Of a DNA stretch of 64,000 nucleotides, positions 40,230 to 52,439 are shown piece by piece. Every line of letters begins with the position of its first letter. Within the stretch, counting starts at the first letter, position 1. The position numbers and the translations under genes are program-made. Source of the DNA: Calliopum simillimum (lineage: Eukaryota; Arthropoda; Insecta; Diptera; Lauxaniidae); contig OX638369.1 of the NCBI GenBank assembly GCA_951812925.1, forward strand, positions 61,270,228-61,334,227, in the 5' to 3' direction. The notes under the pieces were generated by a model. The model was not told where the DNA came from. It did no database searches and saw nothing but the letters and a program-made list of their open reading frames with translations.

Positions 40230-41609
40230 GTGTAATAGTGAAGCTATGTTTTATCCATTGTCACATATCGACGATAGAAGACGATTTTATTGCGGTTTCA
40301 CAGCACATAGGAAGATTTAACCCAAAAAGCTGGTCAAAAACGAATTTTTGTAATTGGTCCAAAATGATTCAACTTTTTTTTTATTATACAGCTAATACTC
40401 CAAACTAAAGAAATCTGACACCCGATTTTATCTAAATTAATTTGCGGCTGCATACTACGCTGTTAAAGTTGGAGTTTTGTAAAACATTTTAAAATAAAAT
40501 TTTAAAGTTGCGAAAGAAGTGTTGATTTAAGTGCGTATATTTCTTAAATTGCAGAAAAAAACGAAAAATTGCAGAATGGATTATTCTACGACAGGTGTGT
40601 TCTTTACAATAAATTTAATTTAATAAGAGAAGAGTCATTATAAGAGTCAAAATAGTGTGTTCAAACTTTATAAGTAACTGAGTATTTTTTATTGAAAAAT
40701 TGTAAATTTTTTAAAGCAGAAAAGTAATGGATCCTCACGAGTCCCAATTTTTTCTACCAAAAATTCTCATAAATGAAATCTTTTTGTAGCTAAAACCGCT
40801 AAATTTGGCTCCTAATATTTCCTATTGGCAAAATAGCTGCACTTTTTGCTGATGCCTATACATGTGATATTTTTAGTTTTTAAGAAATTATTAACGAAAA
40901 AATGAACGAATTCAAAGGACTAAAATTCTAAGAAATTATTTGATGGCGAAGTGTTTTCAGATTAAAATAAAAAATAATTGTTTTTCAAAAACTTGAGATT
41001 ATTAGTTCGGAGATTGAAAAGTTGGAGTTTCGGTAAGTTATGTCGGCCTCTATTATCAATTTTTTTGATAATTCAGTATTACAGTATTACTCCAGTTAAC
41101 AATGCTAAAAGAATAAGCCATATCTATTAAATAAGGTAAAGTGATATAGAATTTTTAAAATGTTTTTCTGATGTTTTTGTCTATAGCGCCCTCTGTGGAC
41201 AAATTTTCTATTCTGTAGTGTTTTCGGACTACTCTTCTGAGTTATATAAATTGATTGACACCTTGATAACTAAAATCAATAAAGCAGTATACGAGATAGA
41301 AGACCCTAAAAGTTACTACATTTATCATGTGTACAGCGCAATCTATTGAATGTATTTCAAAAGTTAAATGACATCATATTGTCATTTTAGTAAAATGAAA
41401 GAAAAAAACTTTATAAAAACCAAAATCGGCTCAGTACTACAGGAGCTACAAGTCCTCAAATATTTCACTTGTCTGCAGCGCCCTCTATTGACATTTTTTA
41501 AACGAGTCTATATATGTTTCGATTGTCTGAATAATTTGAATAAAATGACACCTCAATTTCCAAAATCGGACCAGTAGTTTCAGAGTTATTAATTTTGACC
41601 AGGTTTTTA

Positions 41610-41790
41610 ACTCAGACACCCCTATGTGCGACTGTGAGCTCACGCGGCACTCACTTTGCACAGAGCTTTCGCATACCCAAATGTTCGTGTAAAATGGTAA
41701 AAACACTACCATCTGATATCTTTAAAATGTCAGCTTACTCGTGCCCCTTCAATTTGCAATCGTTCATAACCAATTTGTAGATTTTTTTAT
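41610..41790 (-). pseudogene. mariner transposase helix-turn-helix segment
   Basis: Reads ILKISDGSVFTILHEHLG, then MRKLCAK, a stop, then VPRELTVAHR. This is the second DNA-binding helix-turn-helix of irritans/SETMAR-type mariners (..GSV..IL...L...K...WVPR.LT). The codon for the conserved Trp is now a stop. Belongs to the element at 40030-41908. Confidence 0.85.
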
Positions 41791-41910
41791 GTTTTCTGGA
41801 ATAACAGCCTAATTTGGGCGTCCACTGCGCTCTACTAAATAAAAGTCATGGAAAAAATTCTAGTAACGCCATCTATGTGTCATCCTACGGACTTATTGAA
41901 TGACCTGTTA

Positions 41911-43133
41911 TATGTAAGTATGGATTGTTGCGAATAGTTTTGGCTATCCAAATCCATCGACAAAAATTAATTATACTCTTTGCTGCTTTTGTTATGTAAG
42001 TAGCTTGTGTAGACCTCAATACAGTGATTTTTGCACTTTGAAGCAAAGATAACTCAGGATCCTGACGTGATAGAAAAAAAACCAAGTCCAGATTCGAAAT
42101 TTGAAGAGCCAAGGCCATCATAAATGGCTTTAAAAAACGAGGACGGGGGGTAGGGGATAGATATATACTGGACCACCGCTGATCTTGTCATCTTCCACTT
42201 TCTAGCAACTTGGGGTCCTGCTTAAAAGATTCTGAGATCACATTGCGGTTCTCATATAAATGTTGCATCAGTTTTAATCTAAAGTTTACAGTTTTAGCTT
42301 TGAGCTCTCGTTTACGTACGTTAATTCTGTAAACGAGCACTCATAATGAGTATTTGTTTCTTTCAGGAATGCGCTATGGCAACACTGTTCTGAACTAATA
42401 ATTCAAGTAGAGAAGGTGCTGGTGCACATTAATACCGAATCCGAATAATTCATGCGATGCCATGATGTTTGCTTTTCCGCTGTACTGTACTCAACTTAAG
42501 TGCGAGATGAGTAGGTACGCACTTTGCATTATGAGCGACTAAGTGACTGTCGGTCGAACACCTCTGATAGCGTAAATTCAATATTTGACAATCCTATTGC
42601 CGCTTAACATGCCTTTGCATTTATGAAACGATGGCCAAATCGCATTACGCCAAAAATTTAAGAGCGATAAGAAGTCATTGCTTTTGATAATGCGCTTAAA
42701 TTGTCTACGCGTCAGGGACCTAAAATGTAATTCGTTAATATGTAGCACGACAAGCAGCAGGAAAAAGGATTTTAATCCGATTTTAATTCCACAGTTATAG
42801 CTTTCATTTTATAAGTTGTAGTAGGCTAAGAAAACTAACTTTTTCAATTATAAACTAGTTTAATTTTTTTTTTGTATGAAAACTTCAAACTGAAAAGATG
42901 AAATTCTTTTTTTTTTTAATAAATTATAAAAATCCTGAATCGAGCAAACTTGGTAAACTGGTTAGTTCAACAAATAAATTTATTCATTTACTTCCTGGTT
43001 TGCAATCGCAAAAAAAATTTTCTGGAAGGGGAAAACTAGCTGGAAAAATGAGGCAATCGGAAATAGTTTGGGAGCGAGTTTTTTCACGTATATTGCAATA
43101 ATTTACTCCTTTACTTTTTGTTTGGGAATAATC
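41911..43133. other. No gene seen
   Basis: AT-rich, with short open frames lacking motifs. Slightly higher GC near 42330-42720. Confidence 0.4.
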
Positions 43134-44986
43134 ATTAGACTGGCCCAAAAAAATGAAGGTGTTCCGATCTTAGGGGCTCAGCACTTAAAATGTTCGGTAG
43201 GGTCCTCTAGACTACGTGTGTAAATTTTGTTAAAAAAATATTTAGATTTAGTATTCGCGCAATCGCGATAGATGGCGCTGCCTTGATCGTACGAGAATAG
43301 GGGTCTTTTAGCCCGTGGAAATTGATAAAAAAGGATAGGAACAATTTTTTTTTCTGTTCTACTTTACGTTTCCGAGGTCGCTAAAGATGATGGCATGACC
43401 AGTTTTTGGAAAAGATTCCAAGATTTCAAGACATTCAAGATATCTCTCGAAAAAAACGAAAAAATATGAGATTTTTGTTAGATTAAATTGTCATTAATCG
43501 TAGAAAAAATTTTTTTTTTTTTTTCTCGGACACTAGTCTTGTAGCCTAGGTTGTGACGAACAAAATGAGTGGTCGCACAATATTTTTCGACATGAACAGA
43601 CTGAACCGCCGTCCTGACGTATTATTGTTCATTGCCGGTCACTGCGGATATCTGCCGATTTTACGCTATTGTCATTGATTTTTGAGATTCTACCTTGTAC
43701 TTTTGACGTCGCTGGAGATGCTGGAACATTTATTTTCACGGTAATATGCAAGTGTTTCAATACATTCAAGATATTCCTATGATAAATTTCCCTAGTGGGA
43801 TTTCCACTGAAAAGCAGAACTAGCTCTAAAACCTCGACATAATTTGTCCGCACATGATTCATCTGGAGCTAATGATTGATGACCATCGCGGTTTTCTTCT
43901 GGAAAGGTGCCAATATCTCCCAAATTTTTCTATCTTAAACTGCAGATGCCTCCGATTTTGTTTTTATGGCAGGCCAATCCTCTTACATCTAGTATCGAAA
44001 CGTGTATTTAATTTATAATGGAGCTATTGAGAAATATAGAAGGAAATTTAAATTATTGGTTACTCGACTCTGCTGTCTTCGACTGCTCTAATTTCGGTGA
44101 GCCTACAAATAAAAGGGTACTCCAAGGCCTTTAGTATCGCCATATAGTTCTCGAGGAGACCATTGCAATAAGTGCCAATGCCATTGCGAGTGAATTACAC
44201 TGTGCTACAGTGATCTGGAACTTTTGAAGCGACCTAGTAAACTTTGTTGGTCTCGATGAGTACATTACGAAAATGCCTTTCAAAATTGTCTAACACCCCC
44301 AAATTTTCAAGTTATTGTTTAAAAACCGTTTTTCGTGTACTCCGCGCACTTCAACATTTGTAACTCCGTCAATTTTCAACTGATTTTCGATTGCATTACT
44401 GTTTTGGAAAGTAGAAACATTCAGCTTTCAAAATATGTATACTTATCTATACTTTTTTTTAAATAAATGAGTCCTTTTTCAAAAGTTATCTAAGATTTTC
44501 TCCCTTTTTTCACATTTTTTACAGTTTGACGTCTTTTTTTTGTAACACATCCTGAAAAACAATAACTTTTCAATATTTATTATCAAAGTCAATTCTATCC
44601 CGAGTATAAAATGCTATGGATTGTCAAAATCGGTCGAAAAATGTGCAAGTTACAACGCTTTTTGTAAACAAGAAAATTTTACTCTCATCCTGAGATGGAT
44701 GTCGTGCCATGTCAGGATTATGTATATGAGTTCAGTATATCATTTTCAACGTATCATTCGTGATGAGTGTTTTAGAGTGAGTTTCTATCATCTTTTTTGT
44801 AAATAATTTATCGTTATTATTTATTGAAAATACTTGTTGGGGAATTATTAAACAACTTTAACAATGTATGTATAAAATAAAAAAAGGAGTTATAACTTGA
44901 AAGAATATATTTCGTTACAATATTAATTATAATTAATTATTTGTTGAACTTATTACATATTATTACACTTCGACTTTTATTATTAG

Positions 44987-45447
44987 TTAAAAATGTTTGC
45001 TTGATCTTCTACGTTTATATACAGCATCGCTAGTTTCCCGTTTAAGAGACCAGCAGTAGTTGGCCAGCATTCTAATCTTACTCTTGCCAGCAAAACGCGT
45101 CTCTATTGCGGATATTTCCTGGTGAAACCTTTCTCCTTGTTCATCACTGAGCTTTCCAAGATTTTCGGGGAAGAAATCCAAATGAGAATGCAAAAAATGG
45201 ATTTTAATTGACATTCTGCATCCCATTTCCCCAACAAACAACCCACAGATGTAACAAAACTTGTTCCGATTATCACACATTGTAAAACAAAATATATAAA
45301 CGATAGAGCTTTGCACCAGTGACTAAAACTGAACCACTGACTACTGACACTGTACCCCAACTGCAGCAGCCTACGTTTCGTCTTATCATGTTTCCTATAG
45401 AATTTATCTAGATCCCCCAATAAAGACGAACGAAAGCTATTAATCAC
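44987..45447 (-). pseudogene. Captured fragment of a multicopy arthropod gene (HSHLDFFPENLG family)
   Basis: One frame reads MINSFRSSLLGDLDKFYRKH and continues to CLLGKW. After a frameshift near 45215 another reads MGCRMSIKIHFLHSHLDFFP, then ENLGKLSDEQGERFHQEISA, then ANYCWSLKRE. The block 'GC.MS.K.HFLHSHLD.FPENLG..S.EQGERFHQ' is a widespread uncharacterised arthropod sequence, often multicopy and probably transposon-associated (recalled, not searched). It is frameshifted, sits in the foldback loop and cannot make a full protein. Confidence 0.7.
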
Positions 45448-46085
45448 GGTTGAAGTTTTTATCTAAAGGTATTTTATACATTAGCAGGAAGAAAAACATT
45501 AAAAGAACAATGAACATAATCGATACGTTGAAAATGATAAACTGAACTCATATACATAATCCTGACATGGCACGACATCCATATCAGGATGAGAGTAAAA
45601 TTTTCTTGTTTACAAAAAGCGTTGTAACTTGCACATTTTTCGACCGATTTTGACAATCCATAGCATTTTATACTCGGGATAGAATTAACTTTGATAATAA
45701 ATATTGAAAAGTTATTGTTTTTCAGGATGTGTTACAAAAAAAAGACGTCAAACTGTAACAAATGTGAAAAAAAGGAGAAAATCTTAGATAACTTTTGAAA
45801 AAGGACTCATTTATTTAAAAAAAAGTATAGATAAGTATACATATTTTGAAAGCTGAATGTTTCTACTTTCCAAAACAGTAATGCAATCGAAAATCAGTTG
45901 AAAATTGACGGAGTAACAAATGTTGAAGTGCGCGGAGTACACGAAAAACGGTTTTTAAACAATAACTTGAAAATTTGGGGGTGTTAGACAATTTTGAAAG
46001 GCATTTTCGTAATGTACTCATCGAGACCAACAAAGTATACTAGGTCGCTTCAAAAGTTCCCTTAATTTTTTTTTTTTGTAGCACA

Positions 46086-46262
46086 GTGTTATTGACAACG
46101 TGGGATCTTTCTTTCGGACAACCAATAAAAAAACGCAATATTGTACGGAAGCTAAAGAATCTATACGACGAGTACATTCTGCTTAAGAAATCTTGGTACC
46201 GCCAAAACCAGACAGATGTGCAGAGAAAGAATGGTTTTGTTGAAAAATTATGTCGATGTTTT
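46086..46262 (+). pseudogene. N-terminal-type fragment of the same arthropod gene family
   Basis: Reads TTWDLSFGQPIKKRNIVRKL, then KNLYDEYILLKKSWYRQ, then VQRKNGFVEKL. 'KL..LYDEY..L.K......F...L..LFDI' sequences accompany the HSHLDFFPENLG block in the same arthropod family (recalled). It occupies the arm insert unique to the right side and runs opposite to the loop fragment, so the foldback appears to have picked up two pieces of one gene in opposite orientation. Confidence 0.55.
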
Positions 46263-47039
46263 AGAGCTAGTTCTGCTTTTCATTGGAAATCCCACTAGGG
46301 AAATTTATCATAGGAATATCTTGAATGTATTGAAACACTTGCATATTACCGTGAAAATAAATGTACCAGCATCTCCAGCGACGTCAAAAGTACAAGGTAG
46401 GATCTCAAAAATCAATGATAATACCGTAAAATCGGCAGATATCCGCAGTGACCGGCAATGAACAATAATACGTCAGGACGGCGGTTCAGTCTGTGGCCGA
46501 TATCTCGGGAAGATTTTGTCAAAAAATATTGTGCGACCACTGATTTTGTTCGTCACAACCTAGTCTACAAGACTAGTGTCCGAGAAAAAAAAATAAAAAA
46601 TTTTCCTACGATTAATGACAATTTAATCTAACAAAAATCTCATATTTTTTCGTTTTTTTCGAGAGATATCTTGAATGTCTTGAAATCTTGGAATCTTTTC
46701 CAAAAACTGGTCATGCCATCATCTTTAGCGACCTCGAAAACGTAAAGTAGGACAGAAAAAAAAATTGTACCTATCCTTTTTTATCAATTTCCACGGGCTA
46801 AAAGACCCCTATTCTCGTACGATCAAGGCAGCGCCACCTATCGCGATTGCGCGAGTACTAAATCTCAATATTTTTTTACCTAAATTTACACACGTAGTCT
46901 AGAGACCCTACCGAACATTTTAAGTGCTGAGCCCCTAAGATCGGAACACCTTTAGTTTTTTTGAGTCAGTCTAATAATCGTGTATAAATGAATAATTATA
47001 AATAACGTTTGACAAATTAAAATCTGGTCGTTTGCGCAA

Positions 47040-47455
47040 AATGTCAAAGATATGGGAATGACTCAGCGTTGCTAGATGTTGTTTTTGTGCAAAATGTCAA
47101 CGGTCTCGGAAAAACAGCGTTGCAAACTGGTAATTTCTGAAAATGTCAACGATATTAAAATAAAAAAAGTATCCCTGCAGGAAGGGCAGTTTCCATTCAT
47201 AAAATATTCACTACTTCCAGTGCCCCTTCCCCGGGAGGGAGAGAATGGAAACTCCCTTCAGATTTACGATAAGGCCCAATTACGCCAGTTGATTGGAGAA
47301 GAATGGGGATCCTGCTGCGAACAGAGTGAGATCCGTTGGTGTTGATAACCAGTTGGTTGAAGATGAAGATTGTGAGCGTAGTGAAAAGATCAAGGCTGAA
47401 CAGAAGCGCAAGAGAATTGCAAAACTTAATGCACAATGAACTGAGTTAGAAATGG
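47040..47455 (+). pseudogene. Decayed coding-like stretch, unrecognised
   Basis: Reads STVSEKQRCKLVISENVNDI, then KIKKVSLQEGQFPF..., and after a frameshift near 47330 DNQLVEDEDCERSEKIKAEQ, then KRKRIAKLNAQ and stop. The charged, low-AT codon use looks like old protein-coding DNA, but no family is recognised. It may be more captured sequence next to the foldback. Confidence 0.3.
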
Positions 47456-48975
47456 AAACAGCACAGCCTACAACTCACACTGATGTGCAGACTTTTCTGA
47501 CATTGAATATGCAGTCTTTATAAACTCAAAAATTGTGTTTTTGATATTTTAGGTTACAATATCTCAAAAACTAAACGTGATAGAGCAATTCTAGGACCAG
47601 ATTCAAATTCACCTCTAAAAAAAAATTAAAAGAACTATTTTTGTTTTCATTTTTAAAAAATGTACCGTTTTTCGACCTTATTTCAAAAAGAAGTCGATGA
47701 TCCTTTTTCTAAACCTTTTTTTCTTATTTAGTAGTTTGACTCATTTTTTCACAACAGTTCGATTTAAATTTTTTCCTGGCTGGCATAAATAGAATTTAGT
47801 GTGCAAACTACCAAAAAAAACACTCATTTTTAAAGGGTTATAACTTTTTCTAGGGTCGTAGAATAAAAAAATGTCTAAAAATTTTGTACTGAAAAATCAC
47901 TTAACTCGATTTTTAAAAAAACAGAAAGATTCCTGAAGAAAATCTCATATTTTCATCAAATTGGCACCATATTCGAATTTAGCGACCCCGAAAACATAAG
48001 GTTCAGGTGGTTTGATCTTTCGCGCAGGGTACTTTTTTTTTGTGGGTCTGTGTTATTTTTATCTTATTGGTCATAAATTCTGTGATATGTTTTCGCTTTT
48101 TAGGTAAGCGCCTTGTATTGCGAACATAAAAGCACACTAAAAAGGCTTCATGACGAATGACATGACATGATGCACTCTTTGACATTCATAATGATCGTTT
48201 TTGTTGTACAATTCGTAGGCTTTAAAAGTCATTAGCTACGAAAAAAAAAACTTCCAGCGCATATTAAGTGCTCATAAATTTCCAAAAAGTTTTCATGCAA
48301 ACGTAGAAATCCTGGCCATGCAGTCATTCCTTGCCCAATACCCAAACACTCCCCACCCACAAATAGCGCATATTCAAATGCAATGCAGCGACCACAATGT
48401 GTCCATTTCTTTGTCGTTATCGTGTTATGCCTCTTTTTCCACATTCTGGTGCAACATAAGCAAAGGACTCAGTTCTCATGATTCGCACTATAAATCACTT
48501 CTCATACCTCCTGTCGCAATACTTGCCGGACAAAGTTTTGGACACTTCAGTATGTTTTGCATGTAAAGTGGTTCATTTATTTTGTCCATCTTTCCGTCTG
48601 TTCATTTGTTTACCCATCCTCCTTTCAACTACTAGAGAGCATTCTCTCTCTAATTTGACATGCACTGGTACTTAATTGCATCAGAATAAGAGATTCTGTT
48701 ATGAAATCCGCACATGATGTGGGAGCACTTTATTGTGTTACCACCTTAGTGTGACAACTTTTTGTGACATCATATTGTGTTAATGGTAGGTGTTACGCAT
48801 AATAAATTTATTTAAAAAACGTCATTAAAAGTTTTCTTTTGATTGAGTAATTATGTATAAGTATGCATACATTCTCTCACTTGAACAATGTAAAAAGTTT
48901 CTCATTTATACATTAAATTAAACGGGAAAGTATTACATCAAAGGATGCATGATTTGTGTAAAATTCTTAGTTAAA
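47456..48975. other. No gene seen
   Basis: AT-rich DNA. Around 48310-48670 it is less AT-rich and open on both strands for ~70-80 codons (shadow frames), with no motifs. Confidence 0.4.
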
Positions 48976-48984
48976 TCATGTGTG

Positions 48985-50014
48985 GTACTTGATAGATTTG
49001 TACAACCATGTAATTTGTGCTGCCCTTTGAAATATAGCAATTCTTATAATCAAAAGATGCAATGAAATCTTGTCCAGTTGCTCTTTTAACGGAAAATACA
49101 TTCCCATTGAGTCCCGGCATAGGCTTATCTTCCTGCTTCTATACATGCATTGCAGTAGAACATTTCCCGTTCCTTCCACCTGCAACAGCTCCCATCTGCG
49201 ATTAAAACTGAGCTGTAGCCCTTGTGGATCGATTGCAAGACGCACCTGAATCAATAATCCATTTGTCCACCACAATTTCAGCTACTCCACCATGCAAACA
49301 TAGCTCCTCCGCGGTTCCAGCAGTTTTCGCTAATGACTTCTTCCTTGCTGTGTAGTCCCGTTTGAAGTGATCCTGTTTCTTACACTAGAAACATATAACT
49401 TGCTTCCCTTTTTTAAATCTCTGAACTGATTTTTAAACTTACGATCGTCGAATCCTGCGCTTGATTCTCTTTTTCGCTCTGCTTCGTCTAATAATTTACA
49501 TGTCACATACTCAATGCATAGATCTTCTTTTGATCGTCCTTCTAAAGCTGTGACCGAACAGCCGTAGTCTACAGGTAAGCTGCATAAAAGCATGGCAACA
49601 ATGTGTCTGTCCTTAAACTTTTCACCACGACTTTGTAGCTCATTTCGCATTTGCAACAATCTAGCAATATTTTTTTTTGCATATTGGCATCTTTCTGGAA
49701 ATGTCGGCTTTACATTTTTTGGAGCAGATACATTTTTGTGGATAAGCTCTTGCGCTTATAGATCTCGGCAAGCACCAACCACATTTCCTTGACATACCTT
49801 TTTTACAGATATGAACCAGTTGTTCGTCATCTACTGCCAAAAATACTGTAGCCATTGCCTTACGATTGTCCTTCTTGAATGTTGTAGTCCCTGCATAAGG
49901 TATATCCCCCTCTACAACATACTAAACTTCGGCATAGTAAAGCAGCATTTCCATTCGAAATTTCCAGGTTTAGTAATTGTTTCCAGGAAGCTTGTCGATT
50001 GAAGCTTTTTCCAT
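48985..50014 (-). pseudogene. Ty1/copia gag-protease remnant
   Basis: ATG at 50014 gives MEKASIDKLPGNNY (stop) TWKFRMEM, then two further stops replace conserved Trp codons. Next come ATVFLAVDDEQLVHI and, in a shifted frame, LQSRGEKFKDRHIVAMLLCS followed by VTALEGRSKEDL (copia gag), a zinc-knuckle relic C-F-stop-C-KKQD-H-FKRD-Y (last Cys now Tyr), and the protease WIIDSGAS near 49238-49260. Downstream sequence (VFSVKRATGQDF...) continues the protease. No integrase, RT or LTR. Function lost. Confidence 0.9.
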
Positions 50015-50194
50015 TTTAGAATTTTCTTTTAATCAATGCGCGTTGTGAAAAAATTAAAATTAATATTTTTTATTTTTTTTTTTTTAATTTTAAAATGTGG
50101 TGCCCATAACCTGATAGATTTGTACGAAGTTTTATTTGAGAATAAAAAATATTTTCAGTATTTTAAAAATGACAAAATACAAACTTCATGAATA

Positions 50195-50382
50195 CTAAAA
50201 ATTAGGTTAGGTTAGGACGCGAGGGCATCGTTGGCATATATGCAAGCCAAATTCCACTTAGACCATTCTGCTGGTCCATTGTGATCTCTCTTTAAATAAG
50301 GAACATACTTAGTTCTATGATACATATACAATTAATTTAATTCAGCATATTTTATACAGTCATCAATCTTATTGAAGCTTAT
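50195..50382 (-). repeat. LINE 3' region with short CCTAA run
   Basis: Minus-strand sequence after the RNase H frame, ending in three CCTAA-like units (plus-strand TTAGGTTAGGTTAGG at 50203-50217). This is the usual kind of simple tail at the end of a LINE insertion rather than telomeric repeat. Confidence 0.5.
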
Positions 50383-51330
50383 TCATTGTTTGTTGGCTAC
50401 TATTCGTGTTCTCTGTTCCCATTTTGATGCCTTTATGTCTTTCAGGATCTTAGCGGGGTCTATCTCAATAAGTTTTCTCATATCCTGAAAAAAGAAGGTT
50501 CCAAATATTTGAATTCTTGTTTTTGCAAGTTCAGGGTACTGGCAAGGATAATGTTGACTATCCTCTTCCACGTCGCTGTTTCTACACCATCTACAAAGTT
50601 CGTCAATCTTAAACCCCATCTGTCCCAAGTGCCTGCATAGCATTTTATGCCCTGTAACTTCTGCTATAAAATACTTTAATTCACTCTTGCTGCACTTTAA
50701 AAGCAATTTAGTAGACCTTAACTTAGGAGTTTTATAAATAGTTTTGGTCGTTTGATAATGGGTCGTGTTGCGCCATCTCCTCATCATCTCCAAAACTATT
50801 TTGTCTAAAATTATCTTGCAATCGTGTGACATTGGTGGTTTAACAATATGATTAATATTCTCTGTAGGCAATAATGAACCCCTCCTAGCTAACTCATCTG
50901 CCTTTTCATTTCCTTGAATATTTTTATGACTGGATACCCAGCACAGTTCTAAATTGTGTTGTTCGTTAAGAACCTGAAGCTCTCTGCGACAACGGCTAAC
51001 TACCTCAGATCTTATATTCCTATTTTGCAGAGCTTTAATGGCATGTAAATGGTTATATCGGTAGGTGATATGTCCCTCATCGATATCAACCTTGCCGCCT
51101 CTGCTATCGCAAATATTCCCGCAACCAGTTCCTATGTCCATTTTAGAACCACCCGTGTATGAAAACTTCTAAAGTGGTATCATTAAGGACATTCTTGTTC
51201 TCCCATTGCTCAAGTGTGGGATATTGGGCTTTTATGCTTTTACTTAACTCTGTGAAAGCTTTAATGTAATCAGTCTGACTTATTTCTGGCAAAATGGTTG
51301 TGTGGCCATAGAGCTTAATCATTTGAATTT
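50383..51330 (-). pseudogene. LINE (non-LTR retrotransposon) RNase H and C-terminal domain
   Basis: After a frameshift near 51165, YTGGSKMDIGTG matches the RNase H 'TDGSK' start with the first catalytic Asp replaced by Gly. It is followed by HAIKALQNRNIRSEVVSRC, LELCWVSSHKNIQGNEKADE and LARRG, the 'W..gH..i.GNE.AD.LAR' end of LINE RNase H domains. The C-terminal Cys/His cluster LCRWCRNSDVEEDSQHYPC follows. This layout is seen in I/LOA/R1-type LINEs. The upstream part (PTLEQWENKNVL) is also in frame with TLEVF before the shift. The RT and endonuclease are missing: a typical 5'-truncated copy. Confidence 0.88.
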
Positions 51331-51494
51331 ATAGGTCTGATTTAGTCGAACAGATGTTATGGCAGCTTTTTCTCTAATATAGAGATCTATCGGCAAGACA
51401 TTCAATATAACTTTCAAATCTTTTGTTGGAGTAGTTTTCATAGCTCCATTTATTTTCTACATATTTCAACTATAATTTACTTACATTTTTATAT

Positions 51495-51975
51495 ATAGCA
51501 CAAGCGGTCCTGGCAAACGTTGTTCTGCAATTTTTCTGTAGGTGGCGCGATGATGATCGAAAGCTGCTATAGATATCCGCTCCTTGGAATTTTTGCAAGG
51601 CTAATGGTTGACTATATTTATGTACCAAGTTTTATAACAAAAGCTGCTATTCCTACAGAGATAAAGCATTTAACGCCATATTTTTATATGACGGATTCAA
51701 CACCCCCTAACTCAATTCATTGGTAGTGAAAACATCTATCCACGTACCAAGTTTCATAACAAAATCTGGTATACCTGCAGAGATATAGCGTTTTAAGTGT
51801 TTTTTTGTATGGTGGATACAACACCTTATCACCCAATATCTCCTTAGCATAGCTATAAACCACTTGCAGTAAAAAACAAGTACGTAGTGCGAAAATGGTC
51901 ACGATCGGTTAAGCGGTTTCAAAGTTATAAGGTGACAAACACACGCACACTATATTTTTATATATATGGATATCG
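51495..51975 (+). repeat. Dispersed repeat (CTGGCAAACGTTGTTCTGC class)
   Basis: Starts near GGTCCTGGCAAACGTTGTTC and ends CACACGCACACTATATTTTT then TATATATGGAT, the boundaries of a common insect repeat. An internal ~115-bp unit is repeated ('TACCAAGTTT.ATAACAAAA.CTG.TAT.CC..CAGAGATA' at 51625 and 51745). Confidence 0.65.
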
Positions 51976-52049
51976 TTTAATTTGGCCCTATGCTCCTCCT
52001 AGGAGTTAAAGGAGGATACATACATACATATCGTTTAGTGATGAGCAAA

Positions 52050-52420
52050 CCACGACCAAGACCAAGACCATAGCAGTCTTGGTCTGAACTGACCATAGCA
52101 GTCTTGGTCTGAACTGACCATAGCAGTCTTGGTCTTGTTCTTGCACATTGTCTTAAGTCTCAGTCTTGGTCTTGAAGAAAGATTGTTGAGTATTCAAAAT
52201 TTCCAAACCTTATTTTTACAAAGCAGTTGGGTTTTTAAAATGCCAAATTTCGAATTGAGTTATGATTTTATGCTGGATTCGTAAGATTAAAAAGCAGTCT
52301 TGGTCTTGATGATCATCGTAAGCAAGACCAAGGCCAAGACCATAGCAGTGTTGGTCTTGCCATGATTTTAGCGTCTTGGTCTTGCAAAATTACGAAGACC
52401 ATAACTAATTTTACTCATCA
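52050..52420. repeat. CAAGACCAAGACC simple-repeat cluster with 25-bp tandem units
   Basis: ACCATAGCAGTCTTGGTCTG begins near 52068, 52093 and 52118 (25-bp period). Inverse forms (CAAGACCAAGGCCAAGACCAT) follow near 52325. The two strands' versions could pair in RNA. Confidence 0.85.
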
Positions 52421-52439
52421 CTATTATTTTAAGAGATAT

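Larger units (their letters stand above)
40030..41908 (-). mobile_element. mariner-family element (irritans-like) with replaced interior
   Basis: Termini ACAGGTCATTCAATAAGTCC followed by GTAGGAT and the exact inverse at the right end, flanked by TA (40028-40029 and 41909-41910). It is 1879 bp, longer than a mariner, yet keeps only the two ends of the transposase gene (see next two entries), so the middle (about 40230-41600) has been replaced by other sequence, including CGCCCTCT(A/G)T repeats at 41190 and 41478. Confidence 0.88.
43134..46974. mobile_element. 3.8-kb foldback element with interrupted arms
   Basis: The ends TTAGACTGGCCCAAAAAAATG (43135 on) and the inverse ending TTGAGTCAGTCTAA (46974) are followed by long inverted arms: about 43136-43862 with 46240-46970, and 44220-44755 with 45525-46075. 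Each arm has an unmatched insert (43863-44219 left; 46076-46239 right), and the loop is 44756-45524. Arm identity is high. No transposase. The loop and the right insert carry pieces of an arthropod multicopy gene. Confidence 0.85.

Noticed and set aside
50200..50220. TTAGG telomeric repeat
   Set aside because: Only three imperfect units at the 3' end of a LINE remnant; flies generally lack TTAGG telomeres.
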